Of a DNA stretch of 64,000 nucleotides, positions 26,445 through 39,671 are shown piece after piece (within the stretch, counting starts at the first letter, position 1; the number at the start of each line of letters is the position of its first letter). The DNA lies in the NCBI GenBank assembly GCA_963995505.1, contig OZ023193.1, positions 558,001 to 622,000 on the forward strand. The letters are read 5' to 3'. Both the position numbers and the translations under genes were made by a program. The DNA comes from Hypericum androsaemum. Taxonomy: Eukaryota > Streptophyta > Magnoliopsida > Malpighiales > Hypericaceae. The notes beneath the pieces are model-generated. The model was given only the letters and a program-made list of their open reading frames with translations. It had not been told where the DNA came from and made no database searches.

Positions 26445-26562
26445 CTTGATATAGGGATGGCGGAGCCTCTATGCCTCATTGGGTTCCTTCAGATGGTAGA
26501 ACTTCTGAGTCTTTGGGACGCCGCTATCAGGTGGTCGTCTTCGCCATCTGAGTCTTGCGCTC

Positions 26563-26800
26563 TGAATCTTAGGGTCAGCCTTTTCTTTCTTAGGGTCTGG
26601 CCGTCCTTGCCCCTCAAGTATTTCCCCCTGGGTTTTTTGGTCGGCCTTTGCTTTCTTAGGGTCCGGACGTCCTTGTCGCCCGAGTCTTGCCCCCGAGTCA
26701 TAGGATCAACCTTTGCTTTCTTAGGGTCTGGCCATCTTTGCCCCCCGAGTCTTTTTGTCCAGATCTTGGGGTCGGCCTTTGCTTACTTTGGCCTCTCTCC
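26563..26800. repeat. ~70-bp tandem repeat in retrotransposon coding region
   Basis: Three to four copies of a unit containing CTTTGCTTTCTTAGGGTC followed by CGTCCTTG and CCCGAGTC. On the minus strand it encodes a basic, RGKDGQTLRK-like repeat upstream (5') of the spacer frame. Confidence 0.7.
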
Positions 26801-26962
26801 TTTTTGGCTTTGCTGAATGCCAACTATAGTAATGGAAGTACTTATGTGGGGGTCGAATACCAGTTGCCCCTCGAGACATTGATGTGAAGCCAAGCCCTCA
26901 GATTGAGAGAGTTGAGGTTGTCCTTCCGTCCTTTGTTGTTGGGTAAATCCAAACGCTAGCTG

Positions 26963-27230
26963 ACAGTTGACGTCATCCTCATCGAGCTCTCCTTGTCGAT
27001 TGACATAGTCCTCATCGAGCTCGTCATCCTCATGGAGCTTTTTTTATCGGTTGACATTGTCCTCATCGAGCTCTCCTTGTCGATTGACATCGTCCTCATC
27101 GAGCTCTTCTTGTCAGTTGATGTCATCCTCATCGAGCTCATCATCCTCATCAAGCTCTTCTTGTTGGTTGACATTGTCCTCATCGAGCTCGTCATCCTCA
27201 TCAAACTCTTCTTGTCGGTTGACAGGATGG
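26963..27230. repeat. Acidic-peptide tandem repeat
   Basis: Repeats of 33 and 18 bp built from CATCCTCATCGAGCTC and TTCTTGTCGGTTGACAT. On the minus strand this reads as (Q/R)EELDEDDELDEDDVN-type acidic repeats, continuous with an open frame starting at 27325. Probably part of the retrotransposon gag-like protein. Confidence 0.7.
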
Positions 27231-27715
27231 CAGTTATCCTCGTCGTCCAGGTCCATCGGCGCTTGATGTATGACTTGGAGGATCGGGGTAAGATTGGAAA
27301 TCCTTGAGTCGAACAAAGGATTCATGCAGACATCCCTCTTTTTGAAAGAGCTTTGATTGGTCGAGACCCTAGATCGGTATGACCAGTCTTGGATCAGGGC
27401 CGGTTGATACCAGCTCGATTCTACTTGGAGTTGCTAGCCCCCGTCCTTACAGTCTCGTAATATCCTGAGTGGTTCACTCCTCGCGTACCTATCTCCATAT
27501 AAGGAGTTGTTTGGAACGAGGGATACATAAGAGTTTCGGGTAGTTGACCATAATCAAACACACCCGACGATGGCAGAGCCATGGCGAATGGTTGGTCGGA
27601 TGGGTAGCACTTCTTTCGCACGCCTAACAGTGAACTCCTCATAGCGACTTTTGGACTCCTCATAGCACTTCTGAGTGAGAAAGGCGGTATATGTCTCTAT
27701 CGGAATGACGGGTCT

Positions 27716-30700
27716 ACAGAACTCCCGAAGAATGACAATATTGTCCGACATATAGCAGCCCGAGATGAAACTGAACAGCGTCAGACTAACCAAAGTATCA
27801 AGGAGGGACTTCAGATGACTCACTAGAATCTTAGTAATGATCTTATATAGAATATTACAGAGACTAGTGGGCCAGAACTGGGTCAACGACTCAGGCGTGG
27901 GGACTTTAGAGAGAAGGGTGATTAGGGTAGTGTTCAGGTGGTAAGGGAGGTGACCGCTACGAAAGAAGTCCTGGACCTGAGCACATACTAAATCACCAAC
28001 AACATCCCAGCACTTTTGGAAGAAGATAGCCTGGTAGCCATCCTCTCCCGGGGCCTTGTAAGGCCCTATCTGGAATAAGCCATCATGGATCTCAGCATAG
28101 GAAGCCTGACTACACAGGTCAGAGAGCATCATATCCTCCAAGAGCAGAAAACCATTCCGGAATGGGAAAGTCGGAGGGGATGACTCCTTCTCAGAGTACA
28201 AACGCCAAAAGTGATCCACGGCCAGAGAAGAGAGGGAGTCCTGATCCCAAAGCCACTCGCCATCGGGGGAGAGAAGATCGCACACTCGATTCCCATGCCG
28301 ACGGACAATCGTTGAGGTACGGAAGAAGCGAGTGTTACAATTATCATCAATAATCCACTATTCCCTAGACTTCTACATCCACAAGAGCCCCTCCTGATTC
28401 AGGATACCTTCAAACTCTGTACGAAGCTTATCCTCAAGTCAGAGTAGGCCACGCGTAACACCAGTCTCCAGCGACCTCTACGCCCCCAAGTCTAGCAATG
28501 CATCTATCCTTATGTCGAAGAATATTCCCAAACACCTCTCAGTTCCACTAACGGTGAGCCGGGATGAGGGACTCTAACACACTACTAGCCAAAGAGGAAT
28601 TTGGCCACTGGGAGTCAAGAAAAGGCATGAAGTCATAATGAAGTAGCCAGACAGCCTGAAAACAGAAGGGCCTCTCTCTCCTACTCCCTCCCTCACTTGG
28701 CCGAAGGTCAAGGAATATCAATATGTTAAGCAAAATGCATATTCTGGTCTGAAAGACCACCCGAGCTCTCTTGCCTCTCATCAAGGAATCGGATATCATT
28801 GAAGTCTCCTCCAAGAATCTATGGTCCATCAATGGTAGCACTGAGGGCGGTCAGGCGATCCCACAAACCATCACGCTCATTGGGCCTGGGACAAAATAAA
28901 TGGTAGTGAGTTGGAAGACAACCTGATGGTAGCTGACACTCGTCAGAATAAATTGCCTATCCCAAACCCGAATGGAGAGCTGGACAGTGGGTTCCGACCA
29001 GAGGAGCCAAATGCCCCCACTACGCCCGAAAGCCTCAACACGCTTAACGTTTGAGAACCCCAGACGCTGGCAAATCCTATCTGCTGTACTACTCAAAATC
29101 TGAGGCTCGAGAATGGCAAGAATACTCTGAATCAAGTTCCTAGCAGCTTACAGAAAGTTGGGACTACCGACACCACAACAGTTACAAAATAAAATAGATA
29201 AACCCGACATAAAGTAATTAAAAAACTAAAAGTATGAAGGGAAGGATATCAAACAGTGGCAGGCAGTCACAGGGCCATGTCGGTCAAACCCGCAATCACA
29301 TCATCCGTGGGCTCCAACTCTGCTCCCTTTCGGCTCATAATGATCTCGGCACACGACAAGCTAGGTGGCTCGCCTAAGACCTCCTGCCCAGAAGAAGGCC
29401 ACATCTTGGACGTAGATAGGGCCATCATCACTTGGCCTGGGGCATTGCCGGAGGCCCAGAATCCAGGGGATGGATCATCGTCGGGCACGCATGAGGGCTC
29501 CTCTTGGCCTTCTGCTACATGGGCTTGAGGGATATCGTGGGTGGGCTAAACTACCAGATACTTTGTAGGGGGCCCAACCGCTATTGGGTCCATAGAGGAC
29601 TTTGTGGGTTTTTTCCTGCCGCTCTTGGTCCTTTTCTTCTTCGTAGGTCAAGGGACATCATCAGAAGACTCGGTTATTAGGTTCGATAGGCCCACATCGG
29701 GGGACCCATCACATATTTTCCTTTCTCAGCACGGCCCATCCCTTTTTTTCATTTGGCTTGATTTTAAAAAGGTCACGTGACCGGCGTCCTCCAAGTTGGC
29801 AGCTTTCTTGGTCGCGTGGCCTGCAAAGGAGGGAAGAGAATAGACATTAGTTTCCTTAATAGAGCAAGAATTAACCTGGGAAGAAGAGGCAACATAAATG
29901 GGCGTGGTGAGAGTCTGTTTTGAGGTCCGGGGTCGATTTCCCATGTTGGCAGGATGAGCAGAATGGGTCTTTCCCATTTTGGCTTGACTAGGCGCTTTAG
30001 GCTGAGTAGGTTTAGAGGCTCTGTTCTTGGCAAAGTTTGCTCCAGGGGCGTCAGCCTTGTTGGAAGACCTCGGCAGGCCAAAAACAAATGGAACAGTTGT
30101 CCGGAGGGCTGACTTAGACGTTTGGATTTACCGACAAGGGTTCCCTGGTGGCCAGTACAGAGAGGCTATTCCGGTCGGCCATCTGACAAGCACCGCTGTT
30201 CACCCTGGGAGTCGCTGGAGAGACGCGCCTTTATCTCCATTGGACGGTCATCCAGGGACCAAGGTTCTCTTCGGGGCCTGTGTCCTCAACCGGTGGCCGT
30301 TGGTCTACTCCCGTGGTAGCCAATGTGTTGCTCACGTCTCCGGTGCCAGCTAGAGCATCAGAGACTATGGAGGGGTGTGGTTCGCCTTGGACAGGAAGGC
30401 TGTGCTTAGGACAGGGTGCAGTCGGACAGGAGTCTGTTTGATGGCCATAGATACCAGACCAGAGGTAAATAATGTGGAGACCCTCATACTCAACTTTGTG
30501 CCTCTTCCCGTTCACGATTATAATTTCAGGAAGCGGCTGGTTGAGGTCGAGGTCAATGCAGATGCGGGCGTATCTTCCTCTAGTAGCACTTAACGTCGTC
30601 TCATCCACCCGGATAGGCTCTCCTATTGCTCTAGCTATTGCCTTCAGGACCATGACATCGTAAAACAGGAAGTCTAAACCAAAAATCTGGGTCCAAACCA

Positions 30701-31345
30701 CGGTGGATGTGATCTCTGTCTTCTCAGCATCAAAACCCGGAGCCCACCTCTTCAAGGTGACGTAGTGTCCTATCATGGACCAGGGGCCCTCGAGCAGGAC
30801 CTTCTCCTTGTCTTGTTGCTGTCAAACCAGACCAAGTAGAAGCCTCTCAGGAGGTCCATGACTTCCAACGATCCCGTCGGCTTCCAGAGCAGCCGGAGCC
30901 GTTTCTCCATCACCGGGAACGTGGCAAACCTACCAAGGAGCCTCATGATCAGACAGTTGTTCCACGCCGGGGCCGACTCAGCTATCACACTTCTCCCAAT
31001 CTCGATGTTGGGGGGTCGGAGGGGGCCTCCTCCCTTCAGAAGTATGATCAGACCGGCCTCGACCAGATTTCTATGGCGGCTCAAGGGAGACTTGTTCTTA
31101 AATGACCTAGTTAGCTTTGTCTTTGAATGATATCGATGGCGGGTCAGGAGGTTTGGTGGGTGCTGGGCGAAGAGAGTTGTCCATTTCCATGTCGTCGACA
31201 TGGTGCTCCGGTGATGTACGATGCTCAGCTGAAGATGTGTCAGGGACCGGTGAGCTTTCAGTCGAGAGAGTTTCAGCAGAGGGTTTTAGCAGAGAGTGTC
31301 ATATTTTCTTCTTCCGTGTATTAGGTCCCCCCAACGTCGTAACTC
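27716..31345 (-). mobile_element. LINE (L1-like) remnant, minus strand, 3' end missing
   Basis: Minus-strand order from the 5' side: a leader and start around 31200; then ORF1 with a DUF4283-like region (31201-30231, including VDETTLSATRGRYARICID and KVEYEGLHIIYLWSGIYGH); a Pro-rich linker (30087-29726); the ORF2 endonuclease (29135-28851, FGRSGGIWLLWSE; GDFNDI near 28790); and part of the reverse transcriptase (28285-27716, KAPGEDGYQAIFFQ and SLCNILYKIITKIL). The zinc knuckle has lost its first cysteines (YLWSGIYGH in place of CFKCGRYGH). Many stops and frameshifts are present. RT after motif 3 is replaced by the Ty3-type remnant. Confidence 0.8.
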
Positions 31346-31689
31346 AGTGAACATGAAAGGAAAATAGATTGTGTGTATGTCGACCACTAGGGCTGGCTCC
31401 CACGGTCGCAACGCTGTCCGCTATCTGGTTGCGTGACTTAGAGGGACGCCTAGGATTTTTTTATCTACTTGTTCTTTTTCTTTTTCTTTTTCTTTTTCCT
31501 TTATGCTAACGTTATTTCAAAGGTCTGTGCAAAACAATAATACAACAAAAATTTTCCTGTTAATTTTCGTGTGGTCAAAGTATTCGTTTTTTAACCAACC
31601 TCTTTTTCTTTTCTTTTTTTGGGTGTGATCAGCTGAATGGATAATAGATCCTTTCCCGTTCATAAAAAATATTAGATGGATTACTCAAC

Positions 31690-31726
31690 TCTCTCTCCCG
31701 CTCTCTCTCTCTCTCCCGCTCTCTCT
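31690..31726. repeat. (CT)n-rich microsatellite
   Basis: CT runs broken by two CCCG interruptions, immediately left of the long-inverted-repeat element starting at 31727. Confidence 0.85.
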
Positions 31727-33141
31727 GGGTTTTTTGTCTACACAGTATTACTGAAGTGGGTTATTTCTAAAAATGGTGTTTCAAAATTTTTTATTGTGAA
31801 AATGGTGTCCACTTAAAATTACGATTTAAAAAGTCGTATGTTAGATAAGATAAAAAAATCAATTTTTTGTCAAAATACATCTTTTAAAATCATATAAAAA
31901 ATTATAGTATCGATCATCTCATATTCTCAGATATGACTTTTTATGTCGTATGTTGGTGGGAGGCACGCCCTGCCAAAGTCGACCGGTCGTTTTACAATTT
32001 CCAAGGTAATTCGTGTCTGCTGATTAAAGCCAATTTTGGTGCCCCGTCTATTTTTTCCAGAATCAGTTTACTAATTCATGCTACTAAAAGTAGAGGAATA
32101 GTATCGATCATCTCATATTCTCAAGAATGATTCCAATTTTTGAACATGAAGTCACGGGTATCGTTAGTGTTGGAAATAGGATAAATATTGTTGGTTAAAA
32201 CCAATAACAAACAGATAACTCAGTCAATATTTTTTCTAATCCAATTATTGGAATAATAATTTCACTGGTGAAAAAAATAAAAATTTGAAATTTACTCTAC
32301 ACAGGAAAAACGATTGTAAGGTGATATGATGCAATAAAATCCTGTCATAAAACGTTGAAATCTCTCATGTCGTTCAGATAAAATATATTGGCATCACAGG
32401 GGGATAAAAATTGCTAATATCACACTTCATTTAAAAGTGATACTGAACATAATGAAGTACACAGATTAAGGTAGGCCTTGTTGTGGTGGGAGGAAAACAA
32501 TGAGTATGACTAAAGATCCGACACATGTTAAAATCTAAATATTCAACTAAAAATTATAACATAATTAATAGATAATTTTTTACACATATAAACAATTTTA
32601 TTATACTGATAAGTCACGATGTAGTAATTGACTAATTTCAACAAAATTAATAATTTATTAATTTGCTAATTAATTAATATCTCTAAATTAATAAAAATTG
32701 GCACAACACTTTTAATTTATCGAAATTTATTGTCATCGAGAATCTTACAACATATCACCCAAACAGATAACTCTAATATTTAAAGCGTTATTTCTAGGTG
32801 AAGGCATGTTTTCCGATAACTCTAATATTTATCGAGAATCTTTCAAAAGATAACTCTAATATTTATTGTCTTTTTTAATTTCTAAATTCTGAAGCACCTA
32901 TATTATATTTTTCTTTTTTGGTATTCCCGGAAGACGTTTACGGGGTTTTGCTCAGAGAACTGCACCAAAATTACAGGTGTCAGCTATACGACTTTACCAC
33001 AGTACAACCCCCAGGCGCGACTCCCACCAACATACGACATTTTAAATCGTAGTCCGTTGACACCATTTTCATAATAAAAATGTTTGGAACACCATTTTTA
33101 CAAATAATCTGCTACAGTAATACCGTGCAAACAAAAAACCC
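31727..33141. mobile_element. Non-autonomous DNA transposon with long inverted termini
   Basis: The left end GGGTTTTTTGT...CAC.GTATTACTG matches the reverse complement of the right end over more than 100 bp. Shared phrases in order are AAAAATGGTGTT, GAAAATGGTGTC, TACGATTTAAAA and GTCGTATGTTGGTGGGAG. The interior is AT-rich and non-coding. The left arm holds an extra ~80 bp relative to the right. Flanking 8-mers CTCTCTCT and CTCGCTCC agree at 6 of 8 positions, so the target duplication is only suggestive and the superfamily is undecided. Confidence 0.65.
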
Positions 33142-33566
33142 CTCGCTCCACGCATTAATTAGGACCTACCTTAAATAGTAATGGGATCGGTGTATCTTGC
33201 TTTGAGCATTACTTTCTCGTTCACATCGATATTCCAATGGACAAGATGAAATCAGTCCATAGTCTAACGTTTACTTTAATCGAGATTAGGCGATATATGA
33301 AATATCAGTTTTTAACCACTACTATTAATTTGTAAGATGAAATTAGTTTTAACGTTGAGATATTTCTCATAAATTATTTTGTATTAAAAATTTTGAACAA
33401 TTAAAAATGACAAAATTATTTTAAAATAAATATTTAATTCAATTAGATAACAATAGAGTATAATTTGCATACCAAAAAAATATTAAATTATGTCAATAGG
33501 TCATGAGGATAACAATAAAGTATAAAATAGGCATCGTATTAAGTGTAGAAGATGAATTGAGAGGAC

Positions 33567-34072
33567 TAGGGGTGAGTTTGGTGCAGTTTTGCGGTGTCGG
33601 TGTGAAAATTCACACTGAACCGTACTTTTGGTTTTGTGAAAACCCGCACCGACGGTGTGGCGGTTTCGAAGAAAACCGTAGTGGTGCGGTTTGATGGTTT
33701 TGCAGTTTCATGGTGCGGTTTGCACCGCAAAATTGGGCCCATTTCGTTAAGCCCATTTAGTGGGCCCAAATTTGGAAAGAAGCCTCTTTTTCACACACGA
33801 CATTTATGGGACAAAAAAAGTTTATATACTAAAATAAAATGACGCTATTTTTTCACGTGATACACATATACTAAAACGACGTCATTTCAATTTATCAGTT
33901 TCGCGGTCGGTCGGTGTGGTTTGAGACCAATACTGAAACCACACCGCAGCAAATCAGTTTTGGTTTGAAACTGCACCACGAAACTATTTAAGTGTGCGGT
34001 TTGGATTTTGTCGGTCAGTCAGTTTCGCAGTCGATCGGTTTCATAGTTTTGCGAATTTCAAGCTCACCCCTA
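33567..34072. mobile_element. hAT-type MITE
   Basis: A 506-bp element with inverted termini TAGGGGTGAG[T/C]TTG and perfect 8-bp duplications GAGAGGAC at 33559-33566 and 34073-34080. Subterminal regions are rich in TGGTGCGGTTT and GGTTTTG motifs on both sides. No open frame of note. Terminal sequence and duplication length are those of hAT elements. Confidence 0.9.
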
Positions 34073-34292
34073 GAGAGGACCCTCTTCTGCTATTCAAGAA
34101 GAGAACGAGGGAAGAGGAAAGGAAAAAGAAAATGGGCTTAATGTTGCACTTAAGGCCCAATGTGTGCAAAACAAATGCTAAGGACCCTCTCTAAAAAACT
34201 AGAGAGATAAAGTTCTCTCAAAGGAAAAGCAAAATCAAGCACCTCTAGGTTGTGATTCCGGCTATGGAGCCCCATTCCACAGGGGACCCAGA

Positions 34293-35543
34293 GTGGCCTC
34301 CACTTGTCCAGTCAACCCCTCCACGAGGGGGAAGAAAATAGTGGCTCCCTTCATAAACAACGCACCCCAAATGGCAGAGAAAGAGAATGAGAGGAAGAGG
34401 AAGCTCACCTTCAAGGATGCCACCATGGGGGAACATGAAACAAACAGTCCATTTGAAGGCACCTACTGCCAGAATTTTAACCTAGAGGAAGACATTGTCA
34501 GTGACTCCAACGAAGAGGAGGACGACGACCCCACATGCCCGACCTTAAGGCTCTCCCGGGAGGATAAGATTTGTATGTACAAACTATGGTGGAAGACACT
34601 CATAATCAAAGTCCTCGGATTTCGTATCGCCTACCCATACCTAAAAAGATGACTGGCAGCCCTATGGGGGATCCCGCCGGACTACATCCTCGTTGACCTA
34701 GAATGTAGATTTTACTTGGTTTGACCCCGATCGAAATAGGAACATAACCACATCCTCATGGATGGTCCGTGGATGATCGCGGACCGATATGTGACCATGA
34801 GGAGATGGATCCCTGACCTTGACCCGGAGACCTCTGATATCACCAATACGGTGGTCTAGGTGAGAGTGCCCAACATGGGGATGGAATTCTACGAGATGGG
34901 CTTTCTTAAGCTAAAAATGATATACATCAATACACACACAGATTAATGTATCAGAGGTAAGTTTGCTCGAATTTGTGTGGAAGTGGATTTAATCCAGCCC
35001 CTGTTTTCTCATTTTAGGGCTCTATGTCGGGTCTGGCGGGTGCAGTACAAAGGACTCCACCAAATTTGTTTTGGATATGGTTGATATGGCCACTACAAAC
35101 CAGATTGTTCAGAAGCTATCTCGGATGGGCCGGATGATGCCGATTTAGGGATAACAGAGGGTAATAGACAAAGGAGGGGACCCAACATCCCACAAGCACC
35201 GCCGACAAAACTGAAGGTGGCTGATCAATTTAGAGAGTGGATGACCGTGTCGAAGCAAAAATGGGGCCGGCAACCACAAAACCAAGCTCCGATGAAGGAC
35301 CAACACTCAAACATTTTGGATAAAAATGTTTCTGGCACAGGTAAAGGTGAAAAGGCTGGTGTACAGCGTAGGATATCCAACTTTGATGTGCTGGCCCAGG
35401 ATGCAGAGACCACATCAGAGGAAACCCACATGTCTAACAGACACTTGCCCAATCCAATTTTTAACCAAAACCCAGCACCTCAGACAAGGCCAGTAACTGG
35501 CAAACAAGCAGGTACCCAAGCAACCAACAACTCCCAAAGCTAA
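34293..35543 (+). pseudogene. LINE ORF1 (DUF4283 / zinc knuckle), degenerate
   Basis: Starts with an acidic N-terminal region (NFNLEEDIVSDSNEEEDDD). It then reads as a broken DUF4283 segment (LMDGPWMIADRYVTMRRW, RGKFARICVEVDLIQPL) and a zinc knuckle ICFGYGRYGHYKPDC, in which the second cysteine is Tyr. A hydrophilic tail follows to the stop at 35543. Several in-frame stops lie between 34650 and 35160. Confidence 0.8.
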
Positions 35544-36189
35544 AAAGTTGACCCATCCTCGTCTAAGCCCACCTCGGGGCCAGGCTCTTAAAAAGTTAAG
35601 CGATACTATAAGCTTAAGGACCATGCGGCCCAAGGCTCGTTCAAAATTGTAGGCCCAGTCTAAAGATAAAGTCATTGCAAGACAGTCTACCAACAACCAG
35701 GGTCCATCAAAGGCCCAAACTGGCTCTGCTACCCTGATGCCGAAAGCAGATGATCCCCCACAACCACAGAAGCACACCACCTCGATGATGTCATCCAAAG
35801 AGTGGAAGGCGACACCGACTCCACCATCCCCGCCACCGACCCCAACATCCCCGGTACCCTCAAGAGTGCTAGAAACATAACCTCCCATAGACCTCGCCCC
35901 ACCCCCTCTAAGCTCAGTCTTTCGAGACGGAGTTAGGATGATTGATTTGGCAGATCTGCCAGACACCGTTGAAGATTGGGAGTCAGATCAATCGGTTACT
36001 CAGATGTCTCTTGAAGAGGTGACTGAATCCCACCCGAGTACCAACGCCAAGTGGCCCGCAGTGGAATATGACAGGTCCACACTAGGTCAAAGACCAGCCA
36101 GACAATGATCAATCTCCCCAGGAATCATTCTTGGGCAGTAAGCTGAGAATACCTCCTCTCTCCCCTAACTTTAGAAATAGATTTAGACT

Positions 36190-38700
36190 ATTTAGTGTGA
36201 AACTGCCAAGGGGTAGCTAGCACCAGATTTAAAAGTGTTATTAATGATTTGGTCAGGCTACATCGTCCTTCCATACTTGTCCTCCTGGAGACTTAGATCT
36301 TCGGAAAGAGGGCTACCAATCTGGCCAGAACTTTAGGCTTCACGGACATTGTCCAGGCCCTCATATCGGGGTTCTCCAGTGGTATTTGGGTCCTCTGGGA
36401 CCAAAGCACCACCAATATTAATATCTTGCACATTGACAGTCAATTTATCCATATGTCCATTGGTTCGGACCCTGCTAGCTGCTGCTACTTCACGGCAGTT
36501 TATGGAAGTCCCAGGCATCTCATACGTGAGGCACTCTGGGATAACCTTACTAATATAGCTACTAACATGGATAAACCTTAGCTTCTTGTAGGAGATTTTA
36601 ACATTTTTTTCCTTCGGACGATAAAATTGGAGGAGCGCCCATCGAAGGCCTTAAGCACATCCATTTCCAAAAGTGGATAGAGCATTGCGGGCTTTTGGAC
36701 CTGGGATTCATTGGGCCTCGCTTCACGTGGGTGAGAAGGAGGGTCCATAAAAGGCTGGATAGGGGCATGGCGAATTACGTGGAGGATCAAATTCCCTGAA
36801 GCTGCAGTCCACCACCTACCGAGTGTGAAATTTGACTATTGCCCTATCTTGATCAAAACCACAGCGAAACTAAAGTTGAAATTGTATAAGAGACTTTTCA
36901 GATACCAAACAGCATGGCAATCCAACCTGGGCTTCTCTGAATTTTTCCGAACAACTTGGGACAAGGAGGGTCCCTCCCACCATACTTGCAAGAAATTTGT
37001 GAAAGAAGTTCAAGTGTGGAATAAAGAGGTTTTTGGTAACATCTTCTGATGGAAAGCAAGGCTTTGCAAGAAACTCGAAATCACTCTGGAGCAAGAAGAG
37101 CTGATTTGGGCTCAAAATGCGAGAAATGATTTCCTTGTAAATGGAGATCGAAACACCTCATTTTTTCACGCATTGACAATGGTTCAAACGAAGCGGAACA
37201 TAATTGAGGCTTTGAGGAAAGACGATGGTAGCTGGACAACTGACCCAGAGGAAATCAAACAGCTACTAATGTCATACTTCGCCAGCTTATATAAGGAGGA
37301 GGGACATCCTAACGGGGGCTACACCCAATGTCCAGATTATTTTCCTGTCATCCCGGAAGAGGCTTTGCAACTGCTGGGCATCTTGCCCACTGAAGTGAAA
37401 GTAAGAAGAGTTGTTTTCTCCATCGCCCCCTTAAGGTGCCAGGCCCGGATGGTCTTCATACAGCTTTCTATCAACAAAACTGGCCCGTGGTGAGGGAGTC
37501 TACTACTTGCTTTATTCTTAATATCTTTCAAGGAGTAGGGATGCCACAAACTGTCAATGAAACAACACTCGTACTCATCCCAAAACAGGAGAATCCGCAA
37601 CCTCCAGCCCACTTCATGCCCATCAGCTTATGTAACGTATCCCTCAAATTCGTTACTAAGCTCTTGGCTCTTCAACTTCAAGAACATATACCGGCTTAGG
37701 TTGGGATGCATCAAAATAGTTTTATCCAGGGATGACACATCACAGGGAACATCGTCATCGCTCAGGAAGCCATACACACAATGCAAACTAGACGAAATGG
37801 GAAATGGCTTATGGCAATCAAAGTGGACCTGGAGAAGGCCTACGATCGCATTCTGTGGTCCTTCATCAGGGAGATTATTTCCTTACTCTCCCTCCCTTCC
37901 CACTGTATTGATTTAATTATGTCTTGCATCACTAACTGTTCGATGCAAGTTTTATGAAATGGCGAGAAAACTAACATGTTCTATCCGTCCCATGGGATTA
38001 GGCAAGGGGACCTGTTGTCCCCCTATGTCTTCGTGTTATGCTTAGAGCGGCTTGGACATATGATTCAACACAACATTAATATTAAACAGTGGAAACCCGC
38101 TAAGCTCTCTCAGGCCGGCCCTAACCTTTCCCACCTCTTTTTTGCCGACGACCTGTTGCTTTTTAGTGAGGCATCGGTAGAACAAGCAATGGTAATAAAT
38201 AAGGTTATTGATGAATTCTATTCTATTTTAAGTCAACGTATGAGCAAGGCCAAAACTAAGCTCTACGTGTCGAAGAACGTCTCGGGCTCCCTTGCAAAGA
38301 AAATTGAATGAACCCTTGGCGTCAGTCTTACATCAAACTTGGGGTAGTATTTAGGCATGCCTCTACTACACGATCGGGTCACTAAAGGGACATATTTTTT
38401 TATTATAGACAAAGTCCAGCAGTGGCTCAATGGCTGGTGTGTAGAGAAACTCTCTTTTGCGGGGAGGACTACGTTGGCACAAGCGGTACTCGTGGCCCTG
38501 CCAACCTATGCTATGCAATCAACTAAGCTTCTAGTGGGTGTTTACAAATATATTGAGAAGATACAAAAAGGATTCATTGGGGGGTCCACGACCACCAAGC
38601 AAAAACTGCACCTGCTATCTTGGGAAGCTATTTGCAAGCCAAAGAACAATGGCAGACTTGGGTTTAAGTCATCTGTGATCAAAATCTTGCACTCCTGACC
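36190..38700 (+). pseudogene. LINE ORF2: AP-type endonuclease and reverse transcriptase, degenerate
   Basis: The endonuclease region begins near 36200 (CQGVASTRFKSVINDLVRLH, then RPSILVLLET) and includes LLVGDFNIFF near 36585. Reverse transcriptase motifs include HGIRQGDLLSPYVFVLCLER (about 37985-38045) and the catalytic FFADDLLLF (about 38138-38164). LPTYAMQSTKLL follows near 38500. Multiple stops and frameshifts separate the pieces. The catalytic DD pair itself is intact. Confidence 0.85.
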
Positions 38701-39671
38701 AAGATTGCGAGGGGTATTCTAACACAGCCGGATGCACTATAGGTCAAGGTCCTCAAAGGAAAATATATAAAAAAATGAGTCTCCAATTTCGGATGTGATC
38801 GCGAAACCCCACCATTCTACTCTTTAGAAAACACTTGTCACTATCTGGCCCATAATTTTGAAAGGTACTCAATGGGCTATTCGAGATGGGGCTTCTACCT
38901 CCCTGTGGAAAAAAACATGGTAACAAGACCCCATGAACCCCTTATCCTCTCGGTGATCCAGCGGCTTCCTGAACACATGTTAAACATGAAAGTTTAAGAT
39001 GTAGTCACGGGGATGGAGCCTGGAATTGGCAATTGCTGGAGCAATACCTGCCTAATACTATGTTACTTTTGATTGCAGGAATAGCACCCCCTAGGCCGGA
39101 GAGGGGACCATATCTCTTGTTATGGAAATAGTCTCTGAATGGCCAGTTTACGACTAAGTCCGCGTACCCCCTCTTCCACAAGGAGCATAATGGGTCAGAG
39201 GAGAAGTATTGGGAGCGTATTTGGGGTTGGCAGGGGCCCCAATGACTTAAGCGAGTCCTGCGGCTGGTGCGACATGGCAAACTCCTCACAAACGCCATAT
39301 GATAGCATCTGCTGAATGTCCATGCTGCAGCTACCATGAAGAGACAGTGCTGTATGCTTTACGAGATTGCCCTAAAATTCACAATTTAATCTAAATGCTG
39401 GCAATTTCTTTTCCTTAGACCTAGACCTGGCCACGAATTGAATCCGATTCGTGATTCGATTCGATTCGATTCGTAAAAAATTCGATTCGATTCGACAATA
39501 ATTCGATTCGTCAAAAAATTCGATTCGAATTCGTCATGATAAGAATTGAATACGGTTCAAGTTTTTTGTAATTCGTCAAACCGGCGAATTCAATTCGAAT
39601 TCGTTTTGAGAATTCGATTCGTATCGAATTCGATTCGAATTCGAATCGAATTCATAAAAATTCAAAAAAAA

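Larger units (their letters stand above)
23450..27715 (-). mobile_element. Truncated Ty3-type LTR retrotransposon remnant
   Basis: Read on the minus strand, order is: a 5' part joined directly to a LINE at about 27715, an acidic repeat region, a basic gag/pol spacer, a decayed protease, then an LTR-like block (about 25079 to 23450). No reverse transcriptase or integrase is present, so it is internally deleted or a non-autonomous derivative. The missing 5' LTR indicates truncation. Borders are approximate because no terminal duplication could be identified. Confidence 0.6.
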
